This document shows positions 45,145 through 54,527 of a DNA stretch of 64,000 nucleotides, one piece after another (position 1 is the first letter of the stretch; the number at the start of each line of letters is the position of its first letter). Below the pieces are notes generated by a model. The model made no database searches, was not told where the DNA came from, and saw only the letters and a program-made list of their open reading frames with translations. Source of the stretch: JBFWWP01 sp050246115 (GTDB lineage: Bacteria; Planctomycetota; UBA8108; UBA1146; JAJFFE01). Location of the stretch: contig JBFWWP010000014.1 of NCBI GenBank assembly GCA_050246115.1, positions 1 to 64,000 of the forward strand, read 5' to 3'. The position numbers and the translations under genes were made by a program.

Positions 45145-45648
45145 CTACGGCGCCAATCGCGGCACGACCGGCATCGCAGAGTCCTCGGTCTCTGGCGCGG
45201 ACGGAGTGCGTGACTTGGCGTCCGACAAGTGGCTGCGCGATCAGCCCGCGCCCTCTCGGCGATCGTGAGCCTCTCGCGAGCGCCAACGACAACGACGCCC
45301 GACCCGGCCGTTTGGCAACCCTTGGTTCCAGTGTTAACCTCTAGTGCCCGTCACGGAAGTGTGGTCGGGACCGGGCACTCGATGTCGCTGGGGCGGGCGA
45401 CGACGTGGAGGCTTCCCTGGCCTGGCGATTCCGGGAGGCGTGGGCTGCCGGCTGGAGCTTCGTCGACGAGGCTTGGCGAACAAGCCCGTCGCGAGAGCTA
45501 CGCTCCGCCCCCGGCACGTCGGCTCGCTGAACCGACGCGCGCCGTCGCTCGCGGGACCCGCACTCCGCTTACGCGCTTTCGGGAGATCCCGAGAGCAGCC
45601 GTTGCGCTCTACACGGTACGACGCGCGACTCGGTTCGAAGGAGGCCCC
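45145..45648. other. Spacer before the beta-oxidation pair
   Basis: About 500 bp. The thiolase frame stays open over most of it but without family residues. A candidate promoter is listed separately. Confidence 0.5.
45312..45340 (+). promoter_or_regulatory. Candidate sigma70 promoter upstream of thiolase
   Basis: TTGGCA (45312-45317) and TAACCT (45335-45340) with a 17-nt spacer. About 310 nt before the thiolase start, so the leader would be long. Confidence 0.3.
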
Positions 45649-46932
45649 ATGGGCAGACAAGTCGTGATCGTCGACGGGGTGAGAACCCCATTCGTCAAAT
45701 CGGGCGCGGAACTGCGCGAGGTTCCCGCCTGGGAGCTCGGACGCGCGGCAGCACGCGAACTCCTCGCACGGCTCTCGTTTCCCGCCCACGAGATCGACGA
45801 GGTCGTCTTTGGTTGCGTCGCCCAACCGAGCGACACGGCGAACATCGCGCGAACCATCGCCTTGCGCGCGGGAGTTCCCGAAGAGACTCCCGCAATGACG
45901 GTCGGACGGAACTGCGCGTCTGGCCTCGAGGCGGTTACCTTGGCCGCGGAGCGAATTCTGGCGGGGCGAGCCGACACCGTGCTCGCGGGGGGGGTGGAGT
46001 CCATGAGCTCCATTGCGCTCGAGTACCCCTTGAGCCTCTCGGGGAAGCTCGCGGGATTGATGCGGGCTCGGAGTCTGCTCGAGAAGGTGTCGGTGGTGTC
46101 GACGATTCGTTGGCGGGACGTGAAGCCCGTAGTCGCACTCGAACGAGGGCTCACCGATCCGACCTGTGGAGAGATCATGGGAGCGACGGCGGAACGTCTT
46201 GCACGCGAGTTCTGTCTTGGGCGAGACGTCCAAGACGAGTACGCGCTTCGCAGCCATCGTCGGGCCGTTGCCGCGGCGCCGCTCCTCCGCGAAGAGATTG
46301 CGCCGTTTGCGGTGCCTCCGCGACTGGCCGAGCGCATCGATGGCGACCGCGGACCGCGCGCGCAACAGAGCCTCGAGTCGCTCGCCAAGATGAAGCCGTA
46401 CTTCGATCGCCAGCTGGGCTCGGTCACCATTGGCAATTCGTGCCAGATCACCGACGGTGCGGTGGCGCTGTTGCTCATGGAGGAGAAGTGCGCCCGCAGC
46501 CACGGCCTGCGGCCGATCGGGCGATTGCTGTCGCATGCGTACCGCGGCTGCGATCCACGGCGTATGGGCCTCGGTCCGGTGCACGCCGCTCCCGTTGCGC
46601 TGAAGGCAGCGGGGGTCAATCCGCGAGATGTGTTGCGAGTCGAATTGAACGAGGCCTTTGCAGCGCAGGTCCTCGCATGCGTCGCCGCGTTCGCGGACCC
46701 TGGCTACTCGGCGGCCGTAGGCCTGAAGAAGCCGTGGGAGATCGACCCGGACCGCCTCAACGTCAACGGGGGTGCCATCGCACTCGGTCACCCGGTCGGG
46801 GCCACGGGAGCGCGTTTGCTACTCACGTTGTGCCGCGAACTCAGGCGTCAAGGTGGCGGCGTTGGCCTTGCCACGTTGTGCGTGGGTGGGGGGCAGGGCG
46901 GAGCGGTAGTCGTGGAAGGGATGGCGGCGTGA
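45649..46932 (+). CDS. Acetyl-CoA acyltransferase (thiolase, FadA/FadI type)
   Basis: Last step of fatty-acid beta-oxidation, splitting 3-ketoacyl-CoA. 427 aa. The active-site cysteine is in GRNCASGLEAV, the histidine in NVNGGAIALGHPVGATGAR, and the second cysteine in ATLCVGGGQGGA; VELNEAFAAQVLA is also diagnostic. ATG 45649 is chosen because GAAGGAGG lies 4 nt upstream. The length (above the 390 aa of FadA) fits FadI. It overlaps the FadJ-like gene by GTGA, the usual order for an FadIJ-type complex. Confidence 0.93.
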   Translation: MGRQVVIVDGVRTPFVKSGAELREVPAWELGRAAARELLARLSFPAHEIDEVVFGCVAQPSDTANIARTIALRAGVPEETPAMTVGRNCASGLEAVTLAAERILAGRADTVLAGGVESMSSIALEYPLSLSGKLAGLMRARSLLEKVSVVSTIRWRDVKPVVALERGLTDPTCGEIMGATAERLAREFCLGRDVQDEYALRSHRRAVAAAPLLREEIAPFAVPPRLAERIDGDRGPRAQQSLESLAKMKPYFDRQLGSVTIGNSCQITDGAVALLLMEEKCARSHGLRPIGRLLSHAYRGCDPRRMGLGPVHAAPVALKAAGVNPRDVLRVELNEAFAAQVLACVAAFADPGYSAAVGLKKPWEIDPDRLNVNGGAIALGHPVGATGARLLLTLCRELRRQGGGVGLATLCVGGGQGGAVVVEGMAA

Positions 46933-49148
46933 GTGCTTGGCGTCGGTTGCGAACCGCTCGAGACGTCGTGTGGTGTGATGGCGAAGCTGCTGCTTGCGAA
47001 ACTGGAGAGTTCGTTCATCTGATTCTCGACGCGAGCAACTCGGTCAATGCGCTGACGGAGCCGGTGCTGCACGAGTTCCGCCAGCAGCTCCATGAACTCC
47101 AGACGCTGCCGGGGGTCTCCGCACTGTTCCTTTGGAGCGCCAAGGACGATCACTTCGTTGCGGGCGCCGATATCGATCTGATCGCCGACATCCAGTACGC
47201 CGAGACCGGCACCGCCAAGGCTGCCGAAGGACAGGCAGTCTTCGAGACGCTGGCGTCGCTGCAGTTTCCGACCTTCGCGATGATCCGTGGGACTTGTCTG
47301 GGGGGTGGCCTGGAGCTGGCCTTGGCCGCGGACTATCGGATCGCGGTGGATGTGCCGGCCACGCAGATCGGACTCCCGGAGGTGAATCTCGGGATCATTC
47401 CAGGCTTCGGCGGAACCCAGCGACTGCCACGGCTGATCGGGCTGCAGCGCGCCCTCGGCCTCATCCTCAGCGGCAAGCGCTTGCCCGCGCGAGCAGCCCT
47501 GCGCCAAGGGCTGGTGGACATGGTCGTGCCCCCCGAGGGCGGTCGCGAGATGTCGCTACGCGCAGCGCGACGGATCTTGTCCGACGGCGGCAACTCGGTG
47601 CGCGCGCGGCGACGTCGCCTCCGAGGATCGATCTGGCAGAGGTTGCTCGAGAACAACCCGGTGGGTCGAGCGATCGTTCGGTCGCAAGCCGGGAAACAGA
47701 TCGCTCGCGCTTCGGGCGGGAACTACCCGGCGCCAGGTAAGGCCCTCCGAGCCGTCCTCGAGGGTTGGAGCTTGCCGATCGAGCGCGGGCTGGAGCTCGA
47801 GGCCGAGCTGTGCGGCGAGCTCATCGCCACGAGCGTCTCCAAGAACTTGATCAAGGTCTTTCAGGACTCCGAGAGGTCACGCCAACGGGTGGTCGGTGAA
47901 GACTCGGCGTGGCCGGAACGGGGTTCGGTCGCGGTACTGGGCGCCGGAGTCATGGGGGCTGGGATCGCCCACTTGCTCCTGCAGCGGGGGCAGTCCGTGC
48001 GCTTGCGGGATGTGAGCGCCGAGGGACTCGAACGTGGACTGAAGCAGATTGGCGACCAAGTACACAAACGAGTCCAATCCCGCCGCATGACCCTGCTCGA
48101 ACGCGACGACGTGCTGAGCCGCCTCACGCACACTCTCGACGCGAGCGGCTTCGGTACGTGCAATGGCGTGATCGAGGCGATCGTGGAGCGGCTCGACGTC
48201 AAGCAAGCGGCACTGCGTGAGATCGAGCCCCTGCTGGCGCCGGACGCCGTGTTCGCGACCAACACTTCGGCCCTCTCGGTGACGGCGATTCAGGCGGCCG
48301 CCACGCGCCCGAATCGCGTGGTGGGAATGCACTTCTTCAATCCCGTGCACCGGATGCCCTTGGTCGAAGTCATTCCGGGGAGGTTCACCTCCGACGCGGC
48401 GGTCGGCAAGGTGGTTGCACTCGCACAGCTTTTGGGCAAGTTTCCGGTCGTCGTCAAAGATCGTCCTGGTTTCTTGGTGAATCGGCTGTTGGCCCCGTAT
48501 CTCAACTCGGCCTGCACCCTACTCGGGAGAGGGGTGCCGGGGCCGGAGATCGACAAAGCTGCGGTGCGATTCGGACTCCCCATGGGCCCGTTCCGACTGC
48601 TCGACGAGGTGGGTCTGGACATCGCGCACGAGGTCTCCGAGACGCTCTACCAGGCGTTCGGCGAACGCGCGCAGCCGGCGCCGCTCCTGCAAGGACTCAT
48701 CGACCAGCGGTTGCTCGGCCGCAAGACCGGCGCGGGATTCTACCGCTACCCGGCGAACTCCAAGGACAATCCCGAGTGGAACACGCTCGCCCCGGGCGGA
48801 CGCCCGGCGCACGAGTCGCGGTCGGCGGACCCGGACCAGATCGTCACGTTTCTCGTCGACCGCATCGTCGATGAAGCGGCGCGCTGCCTCGAAGAAGAAG
48901 TCGTCGAGCGCCCTTCGGACATCGACCTTGCGATGATCATGGGCACGGGATTCCCGCCGTTTCGTGGCGGTCCGCTGCGTCACGCAGACGCCATGGGACT
49001 CAATGTCATCGTCGACCGACTGCGCGACCGCGTCGAGCGAGGCGAGACCCAGGTCGCGCCGTGCGAGCTCTTGGTTCGCTTGGGGCGCGAAGCGAAGACC
49101 TTCTACTCCCTCGAGCCGACCCGTAGCTCGCGTGCGCTGTCGGTCTGA
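46929..49148 (+). CDS. Fused enoyl-CoA hydratase / 3-hydroxyacyl-CoA dehydrogenase (FadJ/FadB-like)
   Basis: 739 aa, large subunit of the beta-oxidation complex. The N-terminal crotonase domain has AGADIDLIADI, RGTCLGGGLELALAADYRI with oxyanion-hole glycines, and LPEVNLGIIPGFGGTQRLPR. The dehydrogenase domain begins SVAVLGAGVMGAGIAHLLLQ and contains ATNTSALSVTAI, MHFFNPVHRMPLVEVIPG and KDRPGFLVNRLLAPY, with catalytic His and Glu. Start GTG 46929 lies in the thiolase stop. In-frame sequence upstream of it is thiolase read in the wrong frame. With the dehydrogenase at 23 kb it could serve fatty-acid use. Confidence 0.93.
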   Translation: MSAWRRLRTARDVVWCDGEAAACETGEFVHLILDASNSVNALTEPVLHEFRQQLHELQTLPGVSALFLWSAKDDHFVAGADIDLIADIQYAETGTAKAAEGQAVFETLASLQFPTFAMIRGTCLGGGLELALAADYRIAVDVPATQIGLPEVNLGIIPGFGGTQRLPRLIGLQRALGLILSGKRLPARAALRQGLVDMVVPPEGGREMSLRAARRILSDGGNSVRARRRRLRGSIWQRLLENNPVGRAIVRSQAGKQIARASGGNYPAPGKALRAVLEGWSLPIERGLELEAELCGELIATSVSKNLIKVFQDSERSRQRVVGEDSAWPERGSVAVLGAGVMGAGIAHLLLQRGQSVRLRDVSAEGLERGLKQIGDQVHKRVQSRRMTLLERDDVLSRLTHTLDASGFGTCNGVIEAIVERLDVKQAALREIEPLLAPDAVFATNTSALSVTAIQAAATRPNRVVGMHFFNPVHRMPLVEVIPGRFTSDAAVGKVVALAQLLGKFPVVVKDRPGFLVNRLLAPYLNSACTLLGRGVPGPEIDKAAVRFGLPMGPFRLLDEVGLDIAHEVSETLYQAFGERAQPAPLLQGLIDQRLLGRKTGAGFYRYPANSKDNPEWNTLAPGGRPAHESRSADPDQIVTFLVDRIVDEAARCLEEEVVERPSDIDLAMIMGTGFPPFRGGPLRHADAMGLNVIVDRLRDRVERGETQVAPCELLVRLGREAKTFYSLEPTRSSRALSV

Positions 49149-49273
49149 GGTCGATCCGAACACGGCGGCCGCGTAGACGACGATTCCCCGCTCGGTGGTC
49201 GGTGTGGCGGCCCCCCAGAGTCCTCCAGCTCATGCAGCTCAGCCTCGCGCCTCGAAGGTCCGAGGACGTGGAG

Positions 49274-52200
49274 TTACGGACACGGCAAGGTATCGACGGT
49301 CGGATCCGGACCGGCCGCCGGAAACGGCGCCGGTGGCGTTGGACCCGACAAGAACAGGAAGTTCAACAGCGATACGGGGTCGGGCAAGTTGACGGCCCCG
49401 TTGTCGTCAAAGTCGAGCGCGTCCCAACACAGCGGTGCCACCCCGCCAGCGAACAAGAACTGCAACGCGAATACCGCGTCCGGAGCGTTCACGGCCCCGT
49501 CGCCATTGCCGTCGCCGCGCACGAACGAGAGTCCAGTCGCCGGCGTGATCTCGATCGTCCCGTTCGTGCGGAACGGGGTCACGACCGAGGCGTCGGCTAG
49601 GGTCAGGAAGTTGTCGGTCGATGGACTTCCAAGCCCGTCGACGAAAGTGAGGGCGGCCGTCGCGCCGGCGCCAACCGCGGAGGCTGCGTATTCAATCCGC
49701 AGAATCTCCTGATCCGCAGCCGGAGGCAGAACCGAGCTCAGGCTAACATCGACGATGACGAGCGCGGTGCAGTAGCCACTGGTGTTGTCGGTTTGAATCG
49801 AGACGAAGTCGGGGCTCGCGAGCGCGACTGGGGTGCCGACGAGGGTTGCGTCGATGACTTGGACCAGCGCCGGGTCGTGCTGCACCGCGATACCATAGCT
49901 GCTGACGCCTGCGTCGAAGCGGGCGCTCGCCGGCACGATGGCGCTGGTTCCGGCCGGGATCGCCACCGTGGGCAATGCGTAAGCAAAGATGGTCGGGTTC
50001 GAAGCGGTCACCGACACGAGGCGCACGTCGTCGAAGTTCCAGCCCCCGAAGTTCAAACCGGCGTCGCTCTGCAACGTGAAACGAACCTGGACTGCTGGGT
50101 TACCGTCAGCGACCGCGGCGATCGAGTGCGTGAGCGCGGTCCACTCGGTGTCGATGAGGTCAACGGTGGTCGGGTTCGCGAAGTACACCGTGCCATTGAC
50201 GAGTACGCGAGCGTTGTCGAATTGCCCCGACTCGACGGTGAGCCAACGCCGGTACTGCAGCCAGACGTTTGTGTGAGCCGAGCAATCGATCACTGGAGAC
50301 TCAATGTAGTTGCTGACGTTGTTCTGGTAGTTGCCGTTGAAGCCGGCGCCGCCCAGGTCGTTGCCCCAGCAAAACGGTAAGGAGAAGGCCGACGTCGGGT
50401 CCCAGGTCGAACCCGTTGGACTGGGGGCACCGCGCTGCCAGTCATCCTGTTGCGTGACTTGTACGTGAGTCCAACCCGCGTCGTTGCCACCGATCGTATC
50501 GAGGTAGATTTCCGTGACCGTCCCCACGAAGTAGGACAACGGGCTCCCGGGCGCGTCGACGGGAAACAGTACGACTTCTCCGTCGGTGTTCGTGGCCTCG
50601 AAGTAGTACTCGACCCGCCCCGGGGACGGCACCGGTGGAATGGTCGCCAAGTACTCCGAGACGACGCCCGTCGGGTTCATGGGGGTCACTAGGTACGGGC
50701 CAGCGCCATTGACGCGGTGCCTGAGGAGCACGCTGGCAACGGGTGAAATGAGCCCCTCGACCTCGACGCGAATCTCATAGGGAAACTGATCGTTGACCGT
50801 GTCGGTCTGGGGCGAGTGCGTGAAGGCGAAGAAGTTCAGGTCCGGGGCATCGAGGCCGTGCAAACCGAACCCCTGGGCGATCTCGGCGTAATGGGGAGTG
50901 CCGTTCAGCACGTTCCCGTCGTTGTCATCCACGGTGAGCACGTCCGCCACCAGGAGCGGGATGATCTGCCCCGTGAGGAAGAACATGTGGAAGAAGTAGT
51001 AGTCCCGCACCAGGTCCAACGCTTGGGCGTGTCCCACCGTGGCATCGAGCGCGAGCAGAGTATCCCAGAACGAGCCACCGACGATCAACCCGGCGTCGTG
51101 GATCGGGTTGCCCACGTCCTGAGGGAAGCTGCGATTCTGCGTGTTGACGTTACGCAGAGACCCTCCGCCCTGGAAGTTCGCTCCAACTCGCGGATCGTCG
51201 GCAAGAGTGGTGGCGAGCACGTCGGAGATGCCTTCGTTGAAGTTGCCGGCAGGGTTGAAGGGGAAGATCTGGAAAACGACGGCGTGTCCGTACTCGTGAT
51301 AGACGACCGACGAGTAGCAGGAGTTCACGCATCCAGACCCTGCCGGGTAGAAGTTGATGCTCGACCCGTTGAAGAAGGCGTTGCAGGCACCCGCCACATT
51401 CGTGTTACACGGCATGGCCAAGTCGAGTTCGTTCCAAGTCGGGTCCAAGCTCTTGAGGAACTCATGGACCGTGTGAGTCTGGATCATGCCGTTGACTTGC
51501 GCCGTGCCGGCAGCCGTCGGCGGATCGTTGAAGATCACGTCGACCGGCACTCCCGGGGTCACCGTCGTGGTCACCGTGAGATCGGCGCCGGCGGCGTTGT
51601 TCACATTGACGTAGGGACCGAGCAGCTGAAAGGTCACGTCGAGCGGGCTCGTCCCGGGATTCGGTATCGTGAAGTTGCCCGTCGCATCGGTCACGGCGGA
51701 ACCCACGCCCGGTACGGTGACCCTGAGTCCCTCGAGGGCACGCAGCGTCGGTGGATTGGAGGCATTGTCCGGGAGCAGACCGGGGCTCGCGAAGCCGGAC
51801 ACGTTGCCGACGATGTCGAGGTAGTTCACGGTATCGTAGGCTGAAACGATGGTCCCGTCGTAGGCGTCGATGAGAACCTCGTAGACGGCGACCGGATCTT
51901 GCGCGGTCACTGAGCAGCGAAAGACGAGTCGCGGCTCGACGCCCTTGCCGTCCGGTCGTGCAGCCGGGGCGACTTCCAACTCGGGTTCTGCGACGCCAAC
52001 GACTCGCGGCGGCCCACCGCACCAATCTCGTGCAATGCGACTCGCGTCGAGCGGCAACAGGGAGGGAAAGGTCGGGATGTCGAGTCGCGGAAACACCTCG
52101 GCATCGAGACGGGTGAGGAGCAACTCGTCCTCTCGCTGTGTGAACACGACGTTCACGAAGGACGGTCGCACCGGGAGCCCGTCATGGAGTTGCAAGAACG

Positions 52201-52648
52201 TGACGACCCGGAGCTGTCGAATGGGGTGGGTTCGAAAGTGGGACAAATCACTCGCGTTCACTCCCAGGAGCTGTGAGTGTTCGTCGACGACGACTCTAGC
52301 GAGTGCCTCGAGTTCCTCGGGCGCCATCGTTCCCGAGCGTAGGCGGGGGCCGCTCAGTAGAACGGTTCGCACCCCGAGTGTGTCCTCGTTCCAAAGCGAC
52401 CAGGTTTCGCAGTCGAGAGCGGTCTCGAGGGAGCGCAAGGCCACGCTCGTCTGACGAAGGAGCCGCTGCTTGGACGGGTTGACCGCGTTGCCGGCGAAGA
52501 TGCGCTGCGCGGGCCGGTAGCGCTCGCCGAGGGCCTCGTCTCCGGGTGTATCGGCAGCCCAAGCGGCCCCTGCGAGCAGTACCAACACGCCGCTCGAGAG
52601 CAGTGCCCTGAACCCCAACGCGGTAGGAGTACCTTGCATTCTTCTCAT
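49274..52648 (-). CDS. Secreted zinc metalloprotease with C-terminal dockerin-like repeat
   Basis: 1124 aa. The signal peptide (FRALLSSGVLVLLAGAAWA) is followed by a propeptide-like FTP region and a beta insert (VTDATGNFTIPNPG). The catalytic motif is VVYHEYGHAV (zinc histidines at 451 and 455), then NFNEGISDVLATTLADDP with a third ligand, resembling M4/M36 thermolysin-like peptidases. Next come beta-sandwich domains, one with a MAM/lectin look (NVWLQYRRWLTVESGQFDNA), and a cohesin-like region. The end carries two calcium-type repeats, GDGNGDGAVNAPDAVFALQF and DFDDNGAVNLPDPVSLLNFL, the planctomycete dockerin. ATG 52648 has a modest GGGGAAGAG site. Confidence 0.88.
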   Translation of the reverse strand: MRRMQGTPTALGFRALLSSGVLVLLAGAAWAADTPGDEALGERYRPAQRIFAGNAVNPSKQRLLRQTSVALRSLETALDCETWSLWNEDTLGVRTVLLSGPRLRSGTMAPEELEALARVVVDEHSQLLGVNASDLSHFRTHPIRQLRVVTFLQLHDGLPVRPSFVNVVFTQREDELLLTRLDAEVFPRLDIPTFPSLLPLDASRIARDWCGGPPRVVGVAEPELEVAPAARPDGKGVEPRLVFRCSVTAQDPVAVYEVLIDAYDGTIVSAYDTVNYLDIVGNVSGFASPGLLPDNASNPPTLRALEGLRVTVPGVGSAVTDATGNFTIPNPGTSPLDVTFQLLGPYVNVNNAAGADLTVTTTVTPGVPVDVIFNDPPTAAGTAQVNGMIQTHTVHEFLKSLDPTWNELDLAMPCNTNVAGACNAFFNGSSINFYPAGSGCVNSCYSSVVYHEYGHAVVFQIFPFNPAGNFNEGISDVLATTLADDPRVGANFQGGGSLRNVNTQNRSFPQDVGNPIHDAGLIVGGSFWDTLLALDATVGHAQALDLVRDYYFFHMFFLTGQIIPLLVADVLTVDDNDGNVLNGTPHYAEIAQGFGLHGLDAPDLNFFAFTHSPQTDTVNDQFPYEIRVEVEGLISPVASVLLRHRVNGAGPYLVTPMNPTGVVSEYLATIPPVPSPGRVEYYFEATNTDGEVVLFPVDAPGSPLSYFVGTVTEIYLDTIGGNDAGWTHVQVTQQDDWQRGAPSPTGSTWDPTSAFSLPFCWGNDLGGAGFNGNYQNNVSNYIESPVIDCSAHTNVWLQYRRWLTVESGQFDNARVLVNGTVYFANPTTVDLIDTEWTALTHSIAAVADGNPAVQVRFTLQSDAGLNFGGWNFDDVRLVSVTASNPTIFAYALPTVAIPAGTSAIVPASARFDAGVSSYGIAVQHDPALVQVIDATLVGTPVALASPDFVSIQTDNTSGYCTALVIVDVSLSSVLPPAADQEILRIEYAASAVGAGATAALTFVDGLGSPSTDNFLTLADASVVTPFRTNGTIEITPATGLSFVRGDGNGDGAVNAPDAVFALQFLFAGGVAPLCWDALDFDDNGAVNLPDPVSLLNFLFLSGPTPPAPFPAAGPDPTVDTLPCP

Positions 52649-53011
52649 GGATCTTGCTCTTCCCCCCGGCTCTCGTGTTTGTTCGAATCGTCCGCGTCAG
52701 GGATCGTCCGCGGTCCCGTCTCGCGCCCCGGCTCTGTACGGAGACCCTTCCCGCCCCCTTCGGCCTCGCCTCATGTCCCGTGAGTGGGGCCGGACGCGGG
52801 CCATTCGCCTGCCGCCGTTCCAATACGCAGGAGCGACTGGGGGTGTTGGCCCGAACGGGATTCGGCGCGCCGAACTCTTACCGCCAACGCCCGGGAGTCG
52901 GCAGCAAGATCGCCCGCGGTCGGCTACCATAGCCGGGGATGGGTTCGGAGCGGAACACCGCTTTCGCGCGCCCGGCCACTGCTTCAAAGGTCAACTGGGA
53001 AGGAAGCCGTC
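52649..53011. other. Divergent spacer between protease and HEAT protein
   Basis: About 360 bp without a supported gene. It must hold both promoters. Confidence 0.45.
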
Positions 53012-54490
53012 GTGCTCGGATGGTTGCTCGTGCTGTACAGCGTAGGTTCCGCGGCCATGCCTCCGGCTCGCGGGTTCGAGCCGGCGACGGCCGCACCGGA
53101 GACGCGACCGGGACCGCAAACGCAACCTGCTCCGGAATCCCGACCTACCGAAGCCGAGCTACCGTTGGAACTGAAGCGTTTCGTCGACGAGCTCGCTGCG
53201 GCAGACTCCCCGACTCGGGTGAAGGCGATCGAGGGGTTGCTCAACAGCCGCGATCCGCGCGCGATCGCACCGCTGGTCGCGGCGCTGGCTCGGCTCCGAC
53301 CGGATGACGAGGCGGAGCGAAGGGACTGGGATCGCGAGCGTGTCGGGATCGTCCGGGGGATTTCGACCGCGTTTCCGGAGCGTGCGCTCAGCACCTTTCG
53401 CGAGGTCCTCGCCACCGGCGCGGCTCCCCAGCGCGAGGCGGTGACCTTCGGGCTCGGGCAACTCGACGATCGCGAGGCCATCGAGACCTTGTTGCCGCTC
53501 CTCGGAGACGACCAGGCCGACGTTCGACGCGCGGCGGGAGTCTCCGTGATCGTCCAGGCCCGCGAGGCGGTCGAGGCCGCGACACGCTTCGTGAACGGAC
53601 AAGGCCCGGGGGTTCCCAAGGCACTGCTCGACCAGTTCGACCGCATCCGCGCCGGCATCGTGCGGCAGGCGTCGTCGCTGGCCTCAGCGCGGGAGCTCGC
53701 CGATTCCGTGCGCAAAGTTGGGGACGCGAGCTCGGCGCGCGCCCTTCACCAGGTGTTCGCGAAGGAATTGGGAGCCGAGGGCGCCGAACTCGCCGACCGA
53801 CTCGGCCGCATGCTCGCCGCGAACCGACGCTGGCTGGGGTGGGCGGAGCCGGTGGCGGCCCAGCAAGTGAGCTATCGCTTCGAAATGCAGAATCTCATCG
53901 CCAAGAAGGGGAAGAGCTTTCAAGTGACGTTCGGCCCCCGTGAGCAGGAACTCTTGCGGTACCGAGGCTACCATCTGGACCGCGCGACGCACCTCGAACT
54001 CACGCTCGACGAGTTGTTGTCGAACCCAGCCGCTTGCGAACCTCGCCTGGAAGCCGACCAAGACGGCAACGTGAGGATTCGTTATGCCATCCCCCCCCGC
54101 GTGGGTCTGACGGTCAGCATGGGGGCTATGAACATCGCCTACTGGCAAGGCAAGTGCTTTCGTGGGCGCACGGCCAGCTTGCTCGTGGATGCGGTTCGGT
54201 CCGTACCGCTCAGCGAGCAGATCTTCGGTGAGGGGGGCGAGCTACTCGCCAACATCGACTACTCGTCGTATGCGGAGGTCGCGCCGGGAACTTGGGTACC
54301 GTTGGCGATTCACGTGGAGCTGCTTGCGACCGATGAACCACGGCGCCACATGCTCTACGACCTTTCCTTCACGATCCGCGAGCCAGGGGTGTGGTTGTTC
54401 CGCTCGGGAACCGCGCAGGAGGTTGACGAGGATGGCATTCAGCCGCGGGCGACGGCTCAGCTGGCCAATGTCGAGGTGGTGCCCCGCTGA
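53012..54490 (+). CDS. Exported HEAT-repeat protein
   Basis: 492 aa. Short signal sequence (VLGWLLVLYSVGSAAMPPA), a Pro/Thr-rich linker, then HEAT/PBS-lyase-like repeats: RVKAIEGLLNSRDPRAIAPL, QREAVTFGLGQLDDREAIET and DVRRAAGVSVIVQAREAVEA. From about residue 280 a separate beta-rich domain begins (QVSYRFEMQNLIAKKGKSFQ, then RIRYAIPPRVGLTVSMG). GTG 53012 follows GGAAGGA by about 8 nt; the frame is open further up but lacks a signal there. Function unknown; a scaffold role is inferred. It resembles the HEAT protein at 4.7 kb only in fold. Confidence 0.75.
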   Translation: MLGWLLVLYSVGSAAMPPARGFEPATAAPETRPGPQTQPAPESRPTEAELPLELKRFVDELAAADSPTRVKAIEGLLNSRDPRAIAPLVAALARLRPDDEAERRDWDRERVGIVRGISTAFPERALSTFREVLATGAAPQREAVTFGLGQLDDREAIETLLPLLGDDQADVRRAAGVSVIVQAREAVEAATRFVNGQGPGVPKALLDQFDRIRAGIVRQASSLASARELADSVRKVGDASSARALHQVFAKELGAEGAELADRLGRMLAANRRWLGWAEPVAAQQVSYRFEMQNLIAKKGKSFQVTFGPREQELLRYRGYHLDRATHLELTLDELLSNPAACEPRLEADQDGNVRIRYAIPPRVGLTVSMGAMNIAYWQGKCFRGRTASLLVDAVRSVPLSEQIFGEGGELLANIDYSSYAEVAPGTWVPLAIHVELLATDEPRRHMLYDLSFTIREPGVWLFRSGTAQEVDEDGIQPRATAQLANVEVVPR

Positions 54491-54527
54491 GGAGTCGCTG
54501 CTTCGGCGCGAGGTCACTGACGACGAG

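Noticed and set aside
45813..46928. N-terminal extension of the FadJ-like gene across the thiolase gene
   Set aside because: This is thiolase read in another frame. The crotonase domain begins after GTG 46929, which overlaps the thiolase stop in the usual coupled arrangement.
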